Assembly: GCF_000719775.1 (NCBI RefSeq)
Contig: NZ_JOHR01000024.1
Location: 1-64,000 of the forward strand
Direction: 5' to 3'
DNA: 64,000 nucleotides
Source of the DNA: Streptomyces sp. NRRL F-5135
Lineage (GTDB): Bacteria > Actinomycetota > Actinomycetes > Streptomycetales > Streptomycetaceae
The stretch's first letter is position 1. Each line of letters opens with the position of its first letter. Below the pieces are notes generated by a model. The model saw nothing but the letters and a program-made list of their open reading frames with translations. It searched no databases and was not told the origin of the DNA. Made by a program: the position numbers and the translations under genes. Of this stretch, positions 40,589 through 50,152 are shown piece by piece.

Positions 40589-42141
40589 CCGCGCCCGTGA
40601 CCACGACGACAACGACAACCCTGCCGCGCCTGGGCCGGGAGACGGCCGCCGCGCGGGCCCGGTCGCGGCCGGCCGCCCCGTCCGGCACCGGGATCGTGCA
40701 CCTCGGACTCGGCAACTTCCACCGCGCCCACCAGGCCGTGCACACGGCCGCCGCGCTGGCGCACACCGACGGCCCGTGGGGCATCCTCGGGGTGGCCGGC
40801 CGGACGCCGGACGTGGCCCGGGCGATGCGGGAGCAGGACCTGCGCTACTCGGTCCTGGAGATCTCCCCCGAGCGCACCCGGATCACGGTCCCCGCCGTGC
40901 ACACCGGCGCGCTGGTGGCGGCGGAGCAGCCGGAGGACGTGCTCGACGCGCTGGCGGCGCCCGCCACGGCCGTCATCACCCTGACCGTCACGGAACACGG
41001 CTACACGTTCTCGCCGCGCACCCACGGTCTCGACCTCGACTCCCCGGACGTCCGGGCGGACCTGCGCGGGGACGCGCCCGCGCGGACCACGATCGGGCGG
41101 ATCGTGCGCGGTCTGCAGCGCCGCCTGCGCCGGCACGCCCGGCCGGTGACGGTCCTGAGCTGCGACAATCTCGTCGGCAACGGCGAGCTGACCGGCCGGC
41201 TCGTGCGGGAGTTCACCGAGGCGCTGCCCGCCGCGGAACGCGAGGAGCTGGTGCCGTGGCTGGAGAGCGCGGTGACGTTCCCCGGCTCCATGGTCGACCG
41301 GATCGTCCCGGCCACCACCGACACCTACCGCGACGCGGTCGCCGCGCGCCTGGGCCTGTACGACGCCGTGCCGGTGCCGGCCGAACCGTTCAGCATGTGG
41401 GTGATGGAGGACCGGTTCGCCGCGGGACGGCCGGCCTGGGAGCACGGCGGAGCGCTGTTCACGGCGGACGTCGAACCGTACGAACTGCTCAAGCTCCGGC
41501 TGCTCAACGGCACGCACTCGCTCATCGCGTACCTGGGCGCGCTGGACGGGCGGGAGACGGTCCCGGACTCCGTCGGGCGGCCGTTCGTCGCCGAGGCGGC
41601 GCGCCGTGTGCTGTACGACGAGTACCTGCCCAGCCTCACCGTGCCCCCGGATGTCGACCCGGACCACTACGCCGGGCAGTTGTTCGACCGCTGGGCCAAT
41701 ACCGCGCTCGGGCACCGGACGCGGCAGGTCGGGTCCGACGGCTCGGTGAAACTGCGCCAGCGGGTCCCCGACCCCGCCCTGCTCCATCTGCGGGCGGGCC
41801 GGATGCCGCACCACCTGGCGCTGACCGTGGCCGCCTACCTGTGCTGCGTGACCCCGCCGCCCGGTTTCGAGCCGGGACCGCACGCCGCCGCGATGGCCGA
41901 TCCCGCCCGCGAGCGGCTCCGCGCGATCGTCGCCGGCGCCGCTCCCGGCACCGGTGTGCGCGGCGCCGCGGCCGTCCGCGCGGTCCTGGAGAGCGGGCTG
42001 CTGGGCGACGGGCTGACCGAACATCCGGAATTCGCCGCCCGGGTCGCCGAGTTGGCCGATGTCATCGTCCGGCACGGCCCGGCCGGCGCGGCGGCCGACG
42101 CCCTCCTCGCCACGGACGGCGCTCCCCGTCCCCCCGACTGA
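40585..42141 (+). CDS. uxuB: Mannitol dehydrogenase-family oxidoreductase, fructuronate reductase-like
   Basis: The 518-residue protein belongs to the polyol-specific long-chain dehydrogenases. The N-terminal NAD-binding start is [19 protein letters not shown]; the conserved [13 protein letters not shown] and the catalytic [16 protein letters not shown] (Lys, Asn, His) are present. Next to a mannonate dehydratase it most likely reduces fructuronate to mannonate, although tagaturonate or mannitol activity cannot be excluded. The GTG overlaps the previous stop. A Thr-rich N-terminal leader ([12 protein letters not shown]) is probably unstructured. Confidence 0.82.
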   Translation: MTAPVTTTTTTTLPRLGRETAAARARSRPAAPSGTGIVHLGLGNFHRAHQAVHTAAALAHTDGPWGILGVAGRTPDVARAMREQDLRYSVLEISPERTRITVPAVHTGALVAAEQPEDVLDALAAPATAVITLTVTEHGYTFSPRTHGLDLDSPDVRADLRGDAPARTTIGRIVRGLQRRLRRHARPVTVLSCDNLVGNGELTGRLVREFTEALPAAEREELVPWLESAVTFPGSMVDRIVPATTDTYRDAVAARLGLYDAVPVPAEPFSMWVMEDRFAAGRPAWEHGGALFTADVEPYELLKLRLLNGTHSLIAYLGALDGRETVPDSVGRPFVAEAARRVLYDEYLPSLTVPPDVDPDHYAGQLFDRWANTALGHRTRQVGSDGSVKLRQRVPDPALLHLRAGRMPHHLALTVAAYLCCVTPPPGFEPGPHAAAMADPARERLRAIVAGAAPGTGVRGAAAVRAVLESGLLGDGLTEHPEFAARVAELADVIVRHGPAGAAADALLATDGAPRPPD

Positions 42142-42198
42142 CCCCGCCCGCCGACCTCGCTCTTTCCCTCAGAGACTCCCTCACAAGGACGTGAGAAC

Positions 42199-43227
42199 GT
42201 GCTCCTCCCCGACACGACCCGCGCCGCCGTCCTGCACGGCCCGGGTGACCTCCGTACAGAACACATCCCCCTGCCCCCGCTCGGCCCCGGCGACGTGCTG
42301 GTCACGGTCGACGCCGTCGGTGTGTGCGGCTCGGACATGCACTACTTCGCCGACGGCCGCAACGGCGCGAACACACTGCGCCGGCCGACCGTGCTCGGCC
42401 ACGAGGCCGCCGGGACGGTCGCCGCCACCGGTTCCGGCGTCGCCCTGGTGACCGGTACCCGGGTCGCGGTGGAACCCGCCGTGGGCTGCGGCGCCTGTCC
42501 GACCTGCCGCTCCGGGCGCTACAACCTCTGCCCGAACGGTGTCTGCCTCGGCTCGCCCCCGACACACGGGGCCTTCGCCGAGTCCGTCGTCGTCCCCGCA
42601 CGGGCCGTGCACCCACTGCCGGACGCCGTGCCCCTCGAGCTGGGCGCGCTGATCGAGCCGCTGGCCGTCGCCGTGTGGGCGGTACGCCGCGCCGAGATCG
42701 GCCTCGGCGACCGGGTGCTGATCACCGGCGCGGGGCCCATCGGCCTCCTGGTCCTCCAGGTGGCACGCGCCGCGGGCGCCGCCGAGGTGATCGTCACCGA
42801 CGTCAACGACGCCCGGCTGGACCGGGCCCGCGCCTTCGGCGCCGACGTCGTGCTCAACACGGCCGGGCGCGAAGACCTGGGACTCGACGGTGTGGACCGG
42901 CTGGTGGAGTGTTCGGCCCATCCGGTCGCGCTGTGGCAGGGCCTGCGCACCCTCCGCCCCGCCGGCCGGGCAACCGTCGTCGGCCAGGCCGGGATGTCGG
43001 TCGACGGACTGCCCCTGGCCCATCTCCAGCGGTGGGAGATCGATCTGGTGACGGCGTTCCGTTACGCCCATGCCTTCCCGACCGCCCTCGCGATGGCCGC
43101 CGACGGCCGCGTCGATCTGGCGGGTATTCTCACCGGGCGTTTTCCTCTGGACCGGGCGGCCGACGCGCTGCGCGCGCCCCAGCAGGACCCGTCGCACCTC
43201 AAGGTCGTCGTCCGGCCCGGTGACTGA
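42199..43227 (+). CDS. Zinc-dependent alcohol dehydrogenase, L-idonate 5-dehydrogenase-like
   Basis: The 342-residue medium-chain dehydrogenase has the catalytic zinc motif GVCGSDMHYFADGRNG with GHEAAGTV, the structural zinc cysteines in CGACPTCRSGRYNLC, and the NAD fold VLITGAGPIGLLVLQVARAAG. The DMHYF segment is characteristic of L-idonate/sorbitol dehydrogenases. AAGGACGT precedes the GTG at 42199. It would feed another acid sugar or polyol into the same pathway. It is separated from the previous gene by 57 nt but in the same direction. Confidence 0.82.
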   Translation: MLLPDTTRAAVLHGPGDLRTEHIPLPPLGPGDVLVTVDAVGVCGSDMHYFADGRNGANTLRRPTVLGHEAAGTVAATGSGVALVTGTRVAVEPAVGCGACPTCRSGRYNLCPNGVCLGSPPTHGAFAESVVVPARAVHPLPDAVPLELGALIEPLAVAVWAVRRAEIGLGDRVLITGAGPIGLLVLQVARAAGAAEVIVTDVNDARLDRARAFGADVVLNTAGREDLGLDGVDRLVECSAHPVALWQGLRTLRPAGRATVVGQAGMSVDGLPLAHLQRWEIDLVTAFRYAHAFPTALAMAADGRVDLAGILTGRFPLDRAADALRAPQQDPSHLKVVVRPGD

Positions 43228-43666
43228 CTCCACGGTCCAGTAACCCTCCCGACTCCTCGTCCCCTCCCTCGCGGCCACGACCACGTCTCTCCCCGCCCGT
43301 ACGGCCCGCGTGCCCCTCCGTACGGCCCGTCCCGGTCCGTCCGGACCGGTCCCCACTCAGCGGGCCCGCCTCCCGTCCGCCTCCCGGCGTCGCACCCCCG
43401 TCGGGCCGCGGCCCCGGCCGACCGCGCCACACCGCGGGCAGGCCCACATCCGGCGATGCCCTCCTACCGGCACCGCGCGGTCCCATGTCCCGTATCCCGT
43501 ACCGGCACCGCCGTACGGCACCCACGCCCCACCGGCGCCTCTCACGCCCGCTTCCCCACTCTCCCGCTTCCCCGCTCTTCTCCCTTCCTCCGCTCTTCTC
43601 CCTTTTTCCCGGGGCTTCTCCCTTCCCCGGACTTCTCCCCCCGGTCCGTCCAAGGAGGCATGGATC
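43228..43666 (+). other. Intergenic region with a polypyrimidine tract
   Basis: No supported gene lies in these 439 nt. The last 110 nt before the transporter (about 43545-43655) are almost pure C/T on the plus strand, with repeated CTTCTCCC and CTTCCCC units. This could form unusual structure or a pyrimidine-rich untranslated leader. The ribosome site AAGGAGG at 43651-43657 serves the downstream gene. Confidence 0.5.
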
Positions 43667-45100
43667 ATGGAAAAACACCGCACCACCGCGCCCGGCGCCC
43701 CGCCCGCGGACCCACGGGCCGTACGCCGGGCCGCCTGGGCCGGCCTCGTCGGCACGGCGCTCGAACAGTACGACTTCGTCATCTACGGCACCGCCTCGGC
43801 CCTGATCTTCAGCGAGCTGTTCTTCCCCAACGTGTCGGCGACCGTCGGCATGCTCGCCAGCTTCAGCACCTACGCGGTCGGCTTCGCGGCCCGGCCGCTC
43901 GGCGGGCTCTTCTTCTCCCGCTACGGGGACCGTCTCGGCCGCAAATGGATCCTCGTCACCACCCTGCTCCTGATGGGCGGATCCACGCTCGCAATCGGAC
44001 TGCTGCCCACCTACGGCCAGGTGGGCGTGTTGGCACCGATCCTGCTGCTGATCTGCCGCATGGGCCAGGGTTTCGGTGCCGGCGCCGAGCAGTCGGGCGG
44101 TGCCACCCTGCTCACCGAGACGGCCGCCACGGGTCGGCGCGGGCGGCTCTCGTCGCTGGTCATGGCGGGCGCGGCACTCGGTACGGCACTGGGCGCGGTG
44201 GCCTGGATCCTGGCCCAGCGGCTGCCCGACGACGCCCTGATGAGCTGGGGCTGGCGGCTGATCTTCGCCAGCAGCCTCCTGGTGACGGTCGTCGCCATGG
44301 TCATCCGCCGCAAGCTCACCGAGAGCCCGGTCTTCCAGGAGCTCAAGGAGCAGCGCGAGCGCCCCGCCTCCCCGGTCAAGGAGGTGCTGACCCACGGCCG
44401 CAGGCCCATGCTGCTGGTGCTCTTCATGAACGTCGGGATCAGCGCGCAGTCGTACACGTACCAGGTGTTCATGGCCTCCTACCTGGTCTCCACCGTCGGC
44501 GTCGCCAAGGACTTCGTTCCGGAGGTGCTGCTCCTCGGCGCGATCTGCGGCGGCTTCGCGGCGATCGGTTTCGGCACCCTCTCCGACCGGTTCGGGCGGC
44601 GGCCCGTGTACTCCCTGATCCTCACCGCCCTGGTGCTGCTGCCCACCCCCACCTTCATCGCGCTGAACACCGGATCCAAGGCGGCGATCACAGTGGCGAT
44701 CGTCATCGGGTTCGTCCTGGCGTGCCAGGGCGCGGTCGGGGTGCAGATGAGCTACTTCCCGGAGCTGTTCGGCAACCGCTACCGGTACGCGGGCGTCACC
44801 CTGGGGCGCGAGTTCTCCTCGGTCGTCGGCGGCGGTGTCGCGCCACTGATCTGTACGGCGCTGGTCTCCGCGTTCGCCGGCTCGTGGGTGCCGGTGGCCG
44901 TCTACATGTCACTGATCACGGCCATCAGCCTGATCGCCGTCCGGCTGTCGCCGGAGACCCGGGACCGCGATCTGAACATCGCGGCCGACGCCACCGGGAC
45001 GACCGCGGCGGTACCGGTACGGGAGACGGCGACCGACGGCGACGACGAGCACGTGGCCCGGCGTCCCGCCCCGGACTCGGGGCGGGAAGTCCCCCGCTGA
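43667..45100 (+). CDS. MHS-family (MFS) organic-acid:proton symporter
   Basis: This 477-residue transporter has twelve predicted membrane helices. The MHS hallmark start is GTALEQYDFVIYGTASALIFSELFFPN, the loop 2-3 signature FFSRYGDRLGRKW is followed by GGSTLAIGLLPTYGQ, and the second signature is GTLSDRFGRRPVY. MHS members carry shikimate, 2-oxoglutarate, proline/betaine and similar acids; here a sugar acid is likely because of the adjacent catabolic genes. The ATG at 43667 follows AAGGAGG by 9 nt. The C-terminal tail is charged and probably cytoplasmic. Confidence 0.88.
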   Translation: MEKHRTTAPGAPPADPRAVRRAAWAGLVGTALEQYDFVIYGTASALIFSELFFPNVSATVGMLASFSTYAVGFAARPLGGLFFSRYGDRLGRKWILVTTLLLMGGSTLAIGLLPTYGQVGVLAPILLLICRMGQGFGAGAEQSGGATLLTETAATGRRGRLSSLVMAGAALGTALGAVAWILAQRLPDDALMSWGWRLIFASSLLVTVVAMVIRRKLTESPVFQELKEQRERPASPVKEVLTHGRRPMLLVLFMNVGISAQSYTYQVFMASYLVSTVGVAKDFVPEVLLLGAICGGFAAIGFGTLSDRFGRRPVYSLILTALVLLPTPTFIALNTGSKAAITVAIVIGFVLACQGAVGVQMSYFPELFGNRYRYAGVTLGREFSSVVGGGVAPLICTALVSAFAGSWVPVAVYMSLITAISLIAVRLSPETRDRDLNIAADATGTTAAVPVRETATDGDDEHVARRPAPDSGREVPR

Positions 45101-45348
45101 CCGGGGCGGCGCTCCGGCGCGGTCCAGGCGGGCCCCGCGTCCGGACGGCGGCCCGTGGCCCCGCCGCATCCGTTCCCGGGCCCGCCCGCCGTGCCGGCCG
45201 CCGCCGGGCGGCGAAAACTCCCCGTGGCGCCCGGCACCACCCCTCGAGGGCATTCGGCGCAACCTGCCGTTTCAGCACGTTAGCCGCCGTCTTGTCCGGG
45301 AACGCGTGAGTGAGGCGGGCAGACTCGGCGGCGTACGAGGGAGGCACG

Positions 45349-46284
45349 GTGGCCACGGAGACGCACGGGTCCGGTTCCGCGCTGGACGTCAGGGCGCTGG
45401 AGGCGGCCCTGCGCGACCACGTTGCCGGTGAGGTCCGGTTCGACGCCGGCAGCCGGGGCGCGTACTCCACCGACGGATCGAACTACCGGCAGGTGCCGAT
45501 CGGCGTGGTCGTGCCGTACACCGTCGACGCCGCGGCGACGGCGGTGGAGGTGTGCGCCCGGTTCCGGGCCCCGGTCCTGCCCCGTGGGGGCGGTACGAGC
45601 CTGGGCGGGCAGTGCGCCAACACCGCCGTCGTCATCGACTTCACCAAGTACTGCCACGGCCTGGTGTCGCTCGACACCGAGCGCCGGACCTGCGTGGTCG
45701 AGCCGGGCATCGTCCTCGACGAGCTGAACCGGCGGCTCGCGCCCCACGGCCTGCGGTTCGGTCCCAAGCCGTCCACCCACAGCCACTGCTCGCTGGGCGG
45801 GATGGTCGGCAACAACTCATTCCTGGCGTACGACGCCGACCGGGAGCTGATGCGGCGGGCCGGGATCGAGGCCGAGGTCCTGGACGCCGGGTGCTGCGGT
45901 CTCGCCGGGAACTTCGGCTTCGAACGCGGCCACCACGAACTGTCCCTGGCGATCGGCGAACAGGGGGTCCTGCCCGCCGTGCGGGACACCGCGCCCGGGG
46001 CGCTGGTCCTCGCGGACGGGTTCAGCTGCCGAACGCAGATCGACCAGGGCCGCACCGGCCGGCGGGCCCTGCACCTGGCGGAGGCGCTGTCCCTCGGGCT
46101 GGACGGGCCGCTGCCGGCCGACCGGCCGGAGAAGGCCGTCGCCCGGCCGGTGGCCTCCCGCCGCGACGCCGGGCTGCTGACGGCCGGCACCGCGGCTGCC
46201 GTCCTCGGAGCCGCCGCGGCCGGAGCGTACGCCCTGGCGCGCGGCGCGGGCCGCCGTGCGCGGGGCACCGTCCGGCGGGCGTAG
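45349..46284 (+). pseudogene. FAD/Fe-S oxidoreductase collapsed by a large in-frame internal deletion
   Basis: The first 155 residues are the N-terminus of the roughly 1000-residue FAD-linked oxidase/4Fe-4S oxidoreductase family (DAGSRGAYSTDGSNYRQVP, LPRGGGTSLGGQCANTAVVI, GPKPSTHSHCSLGGMVGNNS). At about 45820 the sequence jumps to the family's extreme C-terminus (MRRAGIEAEVLDAGCCGLAGN, FGFERGHHEL, ILADGFSC-type LADGFSCRTQIDQGRTGRRA). About 650-700 residues are therefore missing, including the FAD C-terminal domain and both ferredoxin clusters, yet the frame is preserved. GGGAGG precedes the GTG, so a 311-residue product could still be made. Catalysis is not plausible. Confidence 0.8.
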
Positions 46285-46420
46285 TCCGGCCCGCACGGCT
46301 CGGCCCACACCCTGCGCGGTGGCCGAGTCCCCGGGCGCCGGGCCCTCACCGGGCCGGGAGCCGGCCGTGGAACAGGCGCCCATTCGTCCGTCCGTCCCAC
46401 AGAGCACGAGAGGAGCATTC

Positions 46421-48220
46421 ATGACGACCAAGGTGTCCGACTACATCCTTCAGCGGTTGCGCGAGTGGGAGGTCGACCATGTCTTCGCCTACGCGGGCGA
46501 CGGCATCAACGGACTGCTCGCCGCCTGGGGCCGGGCCGAGAACAAGCCGCGGTTCGTGCAGGCCCGGCACGAGGAGATGGCAGCGTTCCAGGCGGTCGGG
46601 TACGCGAAGTTCTCCGGCCGGGCCGGAGTGTGCGCGGCGACCTCGGGACCGGGCGCCATCCATCTGCTCAACGGGTTGTACGACGCCAAGCTCGACCACG
46701 TGCCCGTGGTGGCGATCGTGGGGCAGACCAACCGCAGCGCCATGGGCGGCTCCTACCAGCAGGAGGTCGACCTGCTGAGCCTGTACAAGGACGTGGCCGC
46801 CGACTTCTGCGAGATGGTGACCGTCCCCGAGCAACTGCCGAACGTCATCGACCGGGCCCTGCGCACGGCGTACGCGAAGCGGACGGTGACCGCCGTCATC
46901 ATCCCCGCCGACGTGCAGGAGCTGGACTACTCGCCGCCGACGCACGCCTTCAAAATGGTGCCGTCCAGCCTGGGCGTCGCGTCGTCCGCGCCGGTCCCGG
47001 CGGAGGCCGACCTCGACCGCGCGGCCGAGGTCCTGAACGCGGGCGAGAAGGTCGCCGTCCTGATCGGGCAGGGCGCGCGCGGGGCGCAGGAGGAGGTACG
47101 GCGGCTCGCCGACCTCACCGGCGCCGGGGTGGCCAAGGCGCTGCTGGGCAAGGACGCGCTGCCCGACACACTGCCGTACGTGACCGGCGCGATCGGTCTG
47201 CTCGGCACGCGGCCCTCGTACGAGCTGATGCGCGACTGCGACACGCTCCTCGTGGTGGGGTCGAGCTTCCCGTACACCCAGTTCCTGCCGGAGTTCGACC
47301 AGGCACGTGCGGTCCAGATCGACATCGATCCCTTCATGATCGGTATGCGCTACCCCTTCGAGGTCAATCTGGTCGGGGACGCTCGGGAAACGCTCAGGAG
47401 TCTGCTGCCGAAGCTCAAGAAGAAGCGGCACGGCTCCTGGCGCAAGAAGATCGAGAAGGACACGGACCGCTGGTGGGAGGTGATGCGGGCGCGAGCCGCC
47501 GTGGAGGCGGAACCGATCAACCCGGAGTACGTCGTGCACGCGCTCGACGCGCTGCTGCCCGACGATGTGATCCTGACGGCCGACTCGGGCTCCGCGGCCA
47601 ACTGGTACGCCCGGCACCTGCGGATCCGCGGCACCATGCGCGGCTCCCTGTCGGGCACGCTCGCCACGATGGGACCGGGGGTGCCGTACGCGATCGGGGC
47701 CAAGTTCGCGCATCCGGACCGGCCCGCGCTGGCTCTGGTCGGCGACGGGGCCATGCAGATGAACGGCATGGCGGAGCTGATCACCGCCGCCAAGTACTGG
47801 CGCGACTGGGAGGACCCGCGGCTGATCGTCGCCGTCCTCAACAACCAGGACCTCAACCAGGTGACCTGGGAGATGCGCGCCATGTCGGGCGCCCCGCAGT
47901 TCCTGCCGTCCCAGGCGATCCCGGACGTGCCGTACGCGGACTTCGCCCGGTCCATCGGGCTGGACGGGGTCCGGGTGGAGAAGCCCGGCGAGGTCGAGTC
48001 CGCCTGGCACAAGGCGCTGGGCGCGGACCGGCCCTACGTGATCGACTTCCGCACGGACCCGGCCGTGCCGCCGATCCCGCCGCACGCGACCCTCGACCAG
48101 ATCGAGGCCGCCGCCTCGGCGATCGTCAAGGGTGACAGCGACCGGGCCGGGATGATCCGGCAGGGCCTGAAGGCCAAGGTGCAGGAGATGCTTCCGGGCC
48201 ACCGGCACCGCGAGGAGTGA
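46421..48220 (+). CDS. Thiamine-diphosphate-dependent pyruvate oxidase/dehydrogenase (PoxB-like)
   Basis: The 599-residue ThDP enzyme has the PYR-domain activating glutamate in QARHEEMAAFQAVGYAKF, the central Rossmann domain (VAVLIGQGARGAQEEVRRLAD) and the PP-domain ThDP-Mg motif ALVGDGAMQMNGMAELITAA ... NNQDLNQV. The overall arrangement is that of pyruvate:quinone oxidoreductases. It would convert pyruvate to acetate (with a quinone) or acetyl-phosphate. AGAGGAG precedes the ATG at 46421. The C-terminus lacks the clear lipid-binding helix of E. coli PoxB, so the electron acceptor is uncertain. Confidence 0.85.
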   Translation: MTTKVSDYILQRLREWEVDHVFAYAGDGINGLLAAWGRAENKPRFVQARHEEMAAFQAVGYAKFSGRAGVCAATSGPGAIHLLNGLYDAKLDHVPVVAIVGQTNRSAMGGSYQQEVDLLSLYKDVAADFCEMVTVPEQLPNVIDRALRTAYAKRTVTAVIIPADVQELDYSPPTHAFKMVPSSLGVASSAPVPAEADLDRAAEVLNAGEKVAVLIGQGARGAQEEVRRLADLTGAGVAKALLGKDALPDTLPYVTGAIGLLGTRPSYELMRDCDTLLVVGSSFPYTQFLPEFDQARAVQIDIDPFMIGMRYPFEVNLVGDARETLRSLLPKLKKKRHGSWRKKIEKDTDRWWEVMRARAAVEAEPINPEYVVHALDALLPDDVILTADSGSAANWYARHLRIRGTMRGSLSGTLATMGPGVPYAIGAKFAHPDRPALALVGDGAMQMNGMAELITAAKYWRDWEDPRLIVAVLNNQDLNQVTWEMRAMSGAPQFLPSQAIPDVPYADFARSIGLDGVRVEKPGEVESAWHKALGADRPYVIDFRTDPAVPPIPPHATLDQIEAAASAIVKGDSDRAGMIRQGLKAKVQEMLPGHRHREE

Positions 48221-48281
48221 GCGGTCCGGCGCCGGAACTTCCGAAAGCGCAAGCCGCACGAGCAACGAGCGAGGAGGCCGT

Positions 48282-49301
48282 ATGGCCCAGACCGTCGTCA
48301 TCACCGGCGCGAGCGCCGGCATCGGCCGCGCGACGGCCCGGATGTTCGCCCGGCGGGGCGCCGACGTGGCCCTGGTCGCCCGGGGCCGGGCCGGGCTCGA
48401 CGCCGCGGCGGCCGAGGTGGTGGAGCTGGGCGGCCGCGCGCTGCCGCTGCCCACCGACGTGGCCGACCACGCTCAGGTGGCGGAGGCCGCGGACGCGGCC
48501 GAGGCCGCGTTCGGGCCCGTCGACGTCTGGGTCAACGCCGCCTTCACGTCGGTGTTCGCCCCCTTCACCGACATCACTCCCCAGGAGTACCGGCGGGTCA
48601 CCGAGGTGTGCTACCTCGGCTTCGTGCACGGCACACGGGTCGCGCTGGAGCGGATGCTCCCCCGCGACACGGGTGTGATCGTGCAGGTCGGATCGGCGCT
48701 CGGCGTCCGGTCGATCCCGTTGCAGTCGGCGTACTGCGGCGCCAAACACGCCGTCAACGGCTTCACCTCCAGCATCCGTACGGAATTGATGCACCGTCAC
48801 AGCCGGGTGCGGATCACTGTCGTCCAGATGCCGGCGGTCAACACGCCCCAGTTCTCCTGGGTGCTCTCCCGGCTGCCCCGCCATCCGCAGCCGGTGCCGC
48901 CGATCTACCAGCCGGAGGTCGCGGCCCGCGCCGTCGTCCACGCGGCGGACCATCCGCGTCGCAAGCAGTACTACGTCGGCGCCTCCACGGTGGCGACCAT
49001 CCTGGCCGACAAGGTGGCCCCGGCGCTGCTGGACCGCTATCTCGCCCGTACCGGTTTCGACTCGCAGCAGACGGACGAGAAGGTGGCCGCCGACCGGCCC
49101 GACAACCTCTGGCACCCGCTGGACGGCCCGGACGGCCACGATTTCGGTGCGCACGGAGCGTTCGACGCGCGCTCGGCCGGGCACAGCCCGCAGGCGGCAC
49201 TCGCGCGTCACCCCTGCGTCGTGGCGGCGGCGCTCGCGGGCACCGTCCTGGGCGCGCGGGGGCTGCGCAGAGTGCTGGCGCGCGGGCAGCCGGCCGGCTG
49301 A
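48282..49301 (+). CDS. Short-chain dehydrogenase/reductase, extended C-terminus
   Basis: The 339-residue SDR has the cofactor loop VVITGASAGIGRATAR, the NAD(P)-discriminating DVADHAQ region, the structural VNAAF motif in place of NNAG, a catalytic serine (VQVGSALGV) and the YCGAKHA tyrosine-lysine pair. The last 90 residues extend beyond the usual SDR and end in a hydrophobic stretch (VVAAALAGTVLGARGLRRVL), possibly a membrane anchor. It follows the PoxB-like gene by 61 nt and may be co-transcribed. Substrate unknown. Confidence 0.82.
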   Translation: MAQTVVITGASAGIGRATARMFARRGADVALVARGRAGLDAAAAEVVELGGRALPLPTDVADHAQVAEAADAAEAAFGPVDVWVNAAFTSVFAPFTDITPQEYRRVTEVCYLGFVHGTRVALERMLPRDTGVIVQVGSALGVRSIPLQSAYCGAKHAVNGFTSSIRTELMHRHSRVRITVVQMPAVNTPQFSWVLSRLPRHPQPVPPIYQPEVAARAVVHAADHPRRKQYYVGASTVATILADKVAPALLDRYLARTGFDSQQTDEKVAADRPDNLWHPLDGPDGHDFGAHGAFDARSAGHSPQAALARHPCVVAAALAGTVLGARGLRRVLARGQPAG

Positions 49302-49350
49302 CGTCCGCCGTCGACCGCCCTTCCGCACGTCACCCGGGCCGTCGGTCGCG

Positions 49351-50130
49351 TCACCCGGGCTGGCAGTGGGGGCACCACACGGTGCCCCGGCCCGCGATCC
49401 GGCCCCGGCGCAGGGGCGTACCGCAGCGCGGGCAGCACGCGTCGGCGCCGTCTCGGTGGCCGGTGAGCCAGCTCGCGCGCGGCGGTACGCGGCCCGCCCG
49501 TACCGCCGCGCGCACGGTGCGCCGCATGTCGGCGTAGAGGCGTTTGCGCTCGGCGTCGGTGAGGGTGGCCGCCCGGCGGCCGGGGGCGAGGCCGGCGCGC
49601 CACAGGATCTCGTCGGCGAGCAGGTTGCCGAGCCCGGCGAGGCGGGACTGGTCGGTGAGGGCCGCCTTGAGTCCGCCCCGACGGCCGGTCAGGTACGCGT
49701 CGAACCCGTCCCGCGTGATCTCCCCGGCGTCGGGGCCCTGGCGTGCCAGGAGGCGTTCGACGTCCGTCTCGTCGGCCAGCCACAGGCCCTTGAGCTTGCG
49801 CTGGTCGCGGTAGCGGAGCTGGCGGTCGGGGCCGACGGTGAACACGACGCGGTCATGACCGTGCCGCTCGTCGTCGGGCCGGCAGCACACCAGCGTCCCG
49901 GTCATGCCGAAGTGCAGCAGCAGGGTGGGTCCGTCGGTGCGGGCCAGCAGCCACTTCCCGTGCCGTTCGGCCTGGGTGAACCGGCGGCCCTCCAGCCGCT
50001 CGCGCAGCCGGCCCGCGCCGATCCCGTGCAGGACGCCGCTGTCGTACACCTGGACCCGCCGGATCCTCCGGCCGCCCGCGCAGGACTCCAGGGTCGCGCG
50101 GAAGGCTTCGACGTCGGGCAGTTCGGGCAT
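49351..50130 (-). CDS. Fpg/Nei-family DNA glycosylase/AP lyase
   Basis: The 259-residue base-excision enzyme begins MPELPDVEAFR, with the catalytic proline and glutamate at positions 2 and 3 (after removal of Met). The conserved lysine in RHGKWLLARTD, the helix-two-turn-helix LAGLGNLLADEILW, and the C-terminal zinc finger CCPRCGTPLRRGRIAGRG ... CPHC are intact. It removes oxidised bases and cleaves the backbone. The long RDQRKLKGLW segment is Nei-like; Fpg versus Nei specificity cannot be assigned. It lies downstream of udgX with 22 nt between, so both repair genes are probably one operon. Confidence 0.9.
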   Translation of the reverse strand: MPELPDVEAFRATLESCAGGRRIRRVQVYDSGVLHGIGAGRLRERLEGRRFTQAERHGKWLLARTDGPTLLLHFGMTGTLVCCRPDDERHGHDRVVFTVGPDRQLRYRDQRKLKGLWLADETDVERLLARQGPDAGEITRDGFDAYLTGRRGGLKAALTDQSRLAGLGNLLADEILWRAGLAPGRRAATLTDAERKRLYADMRRTVRAAVRAGRVPPRASWLTGHRDGADACCPRCGTPLRRGRIAGRGTVWCPHCQPG

Positions 50131-50152
50131 CTCCGGCTCGTTCCGTCGCTCG

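Noticed and set aside
46346..48454. 700-codon minus-strand frame opposite the PoxB-like gene
   Set aside because: His/Arg/Gly/Val-rich shadow frame; the plus strand has complete ThDP motifs and a strong ribosome site.
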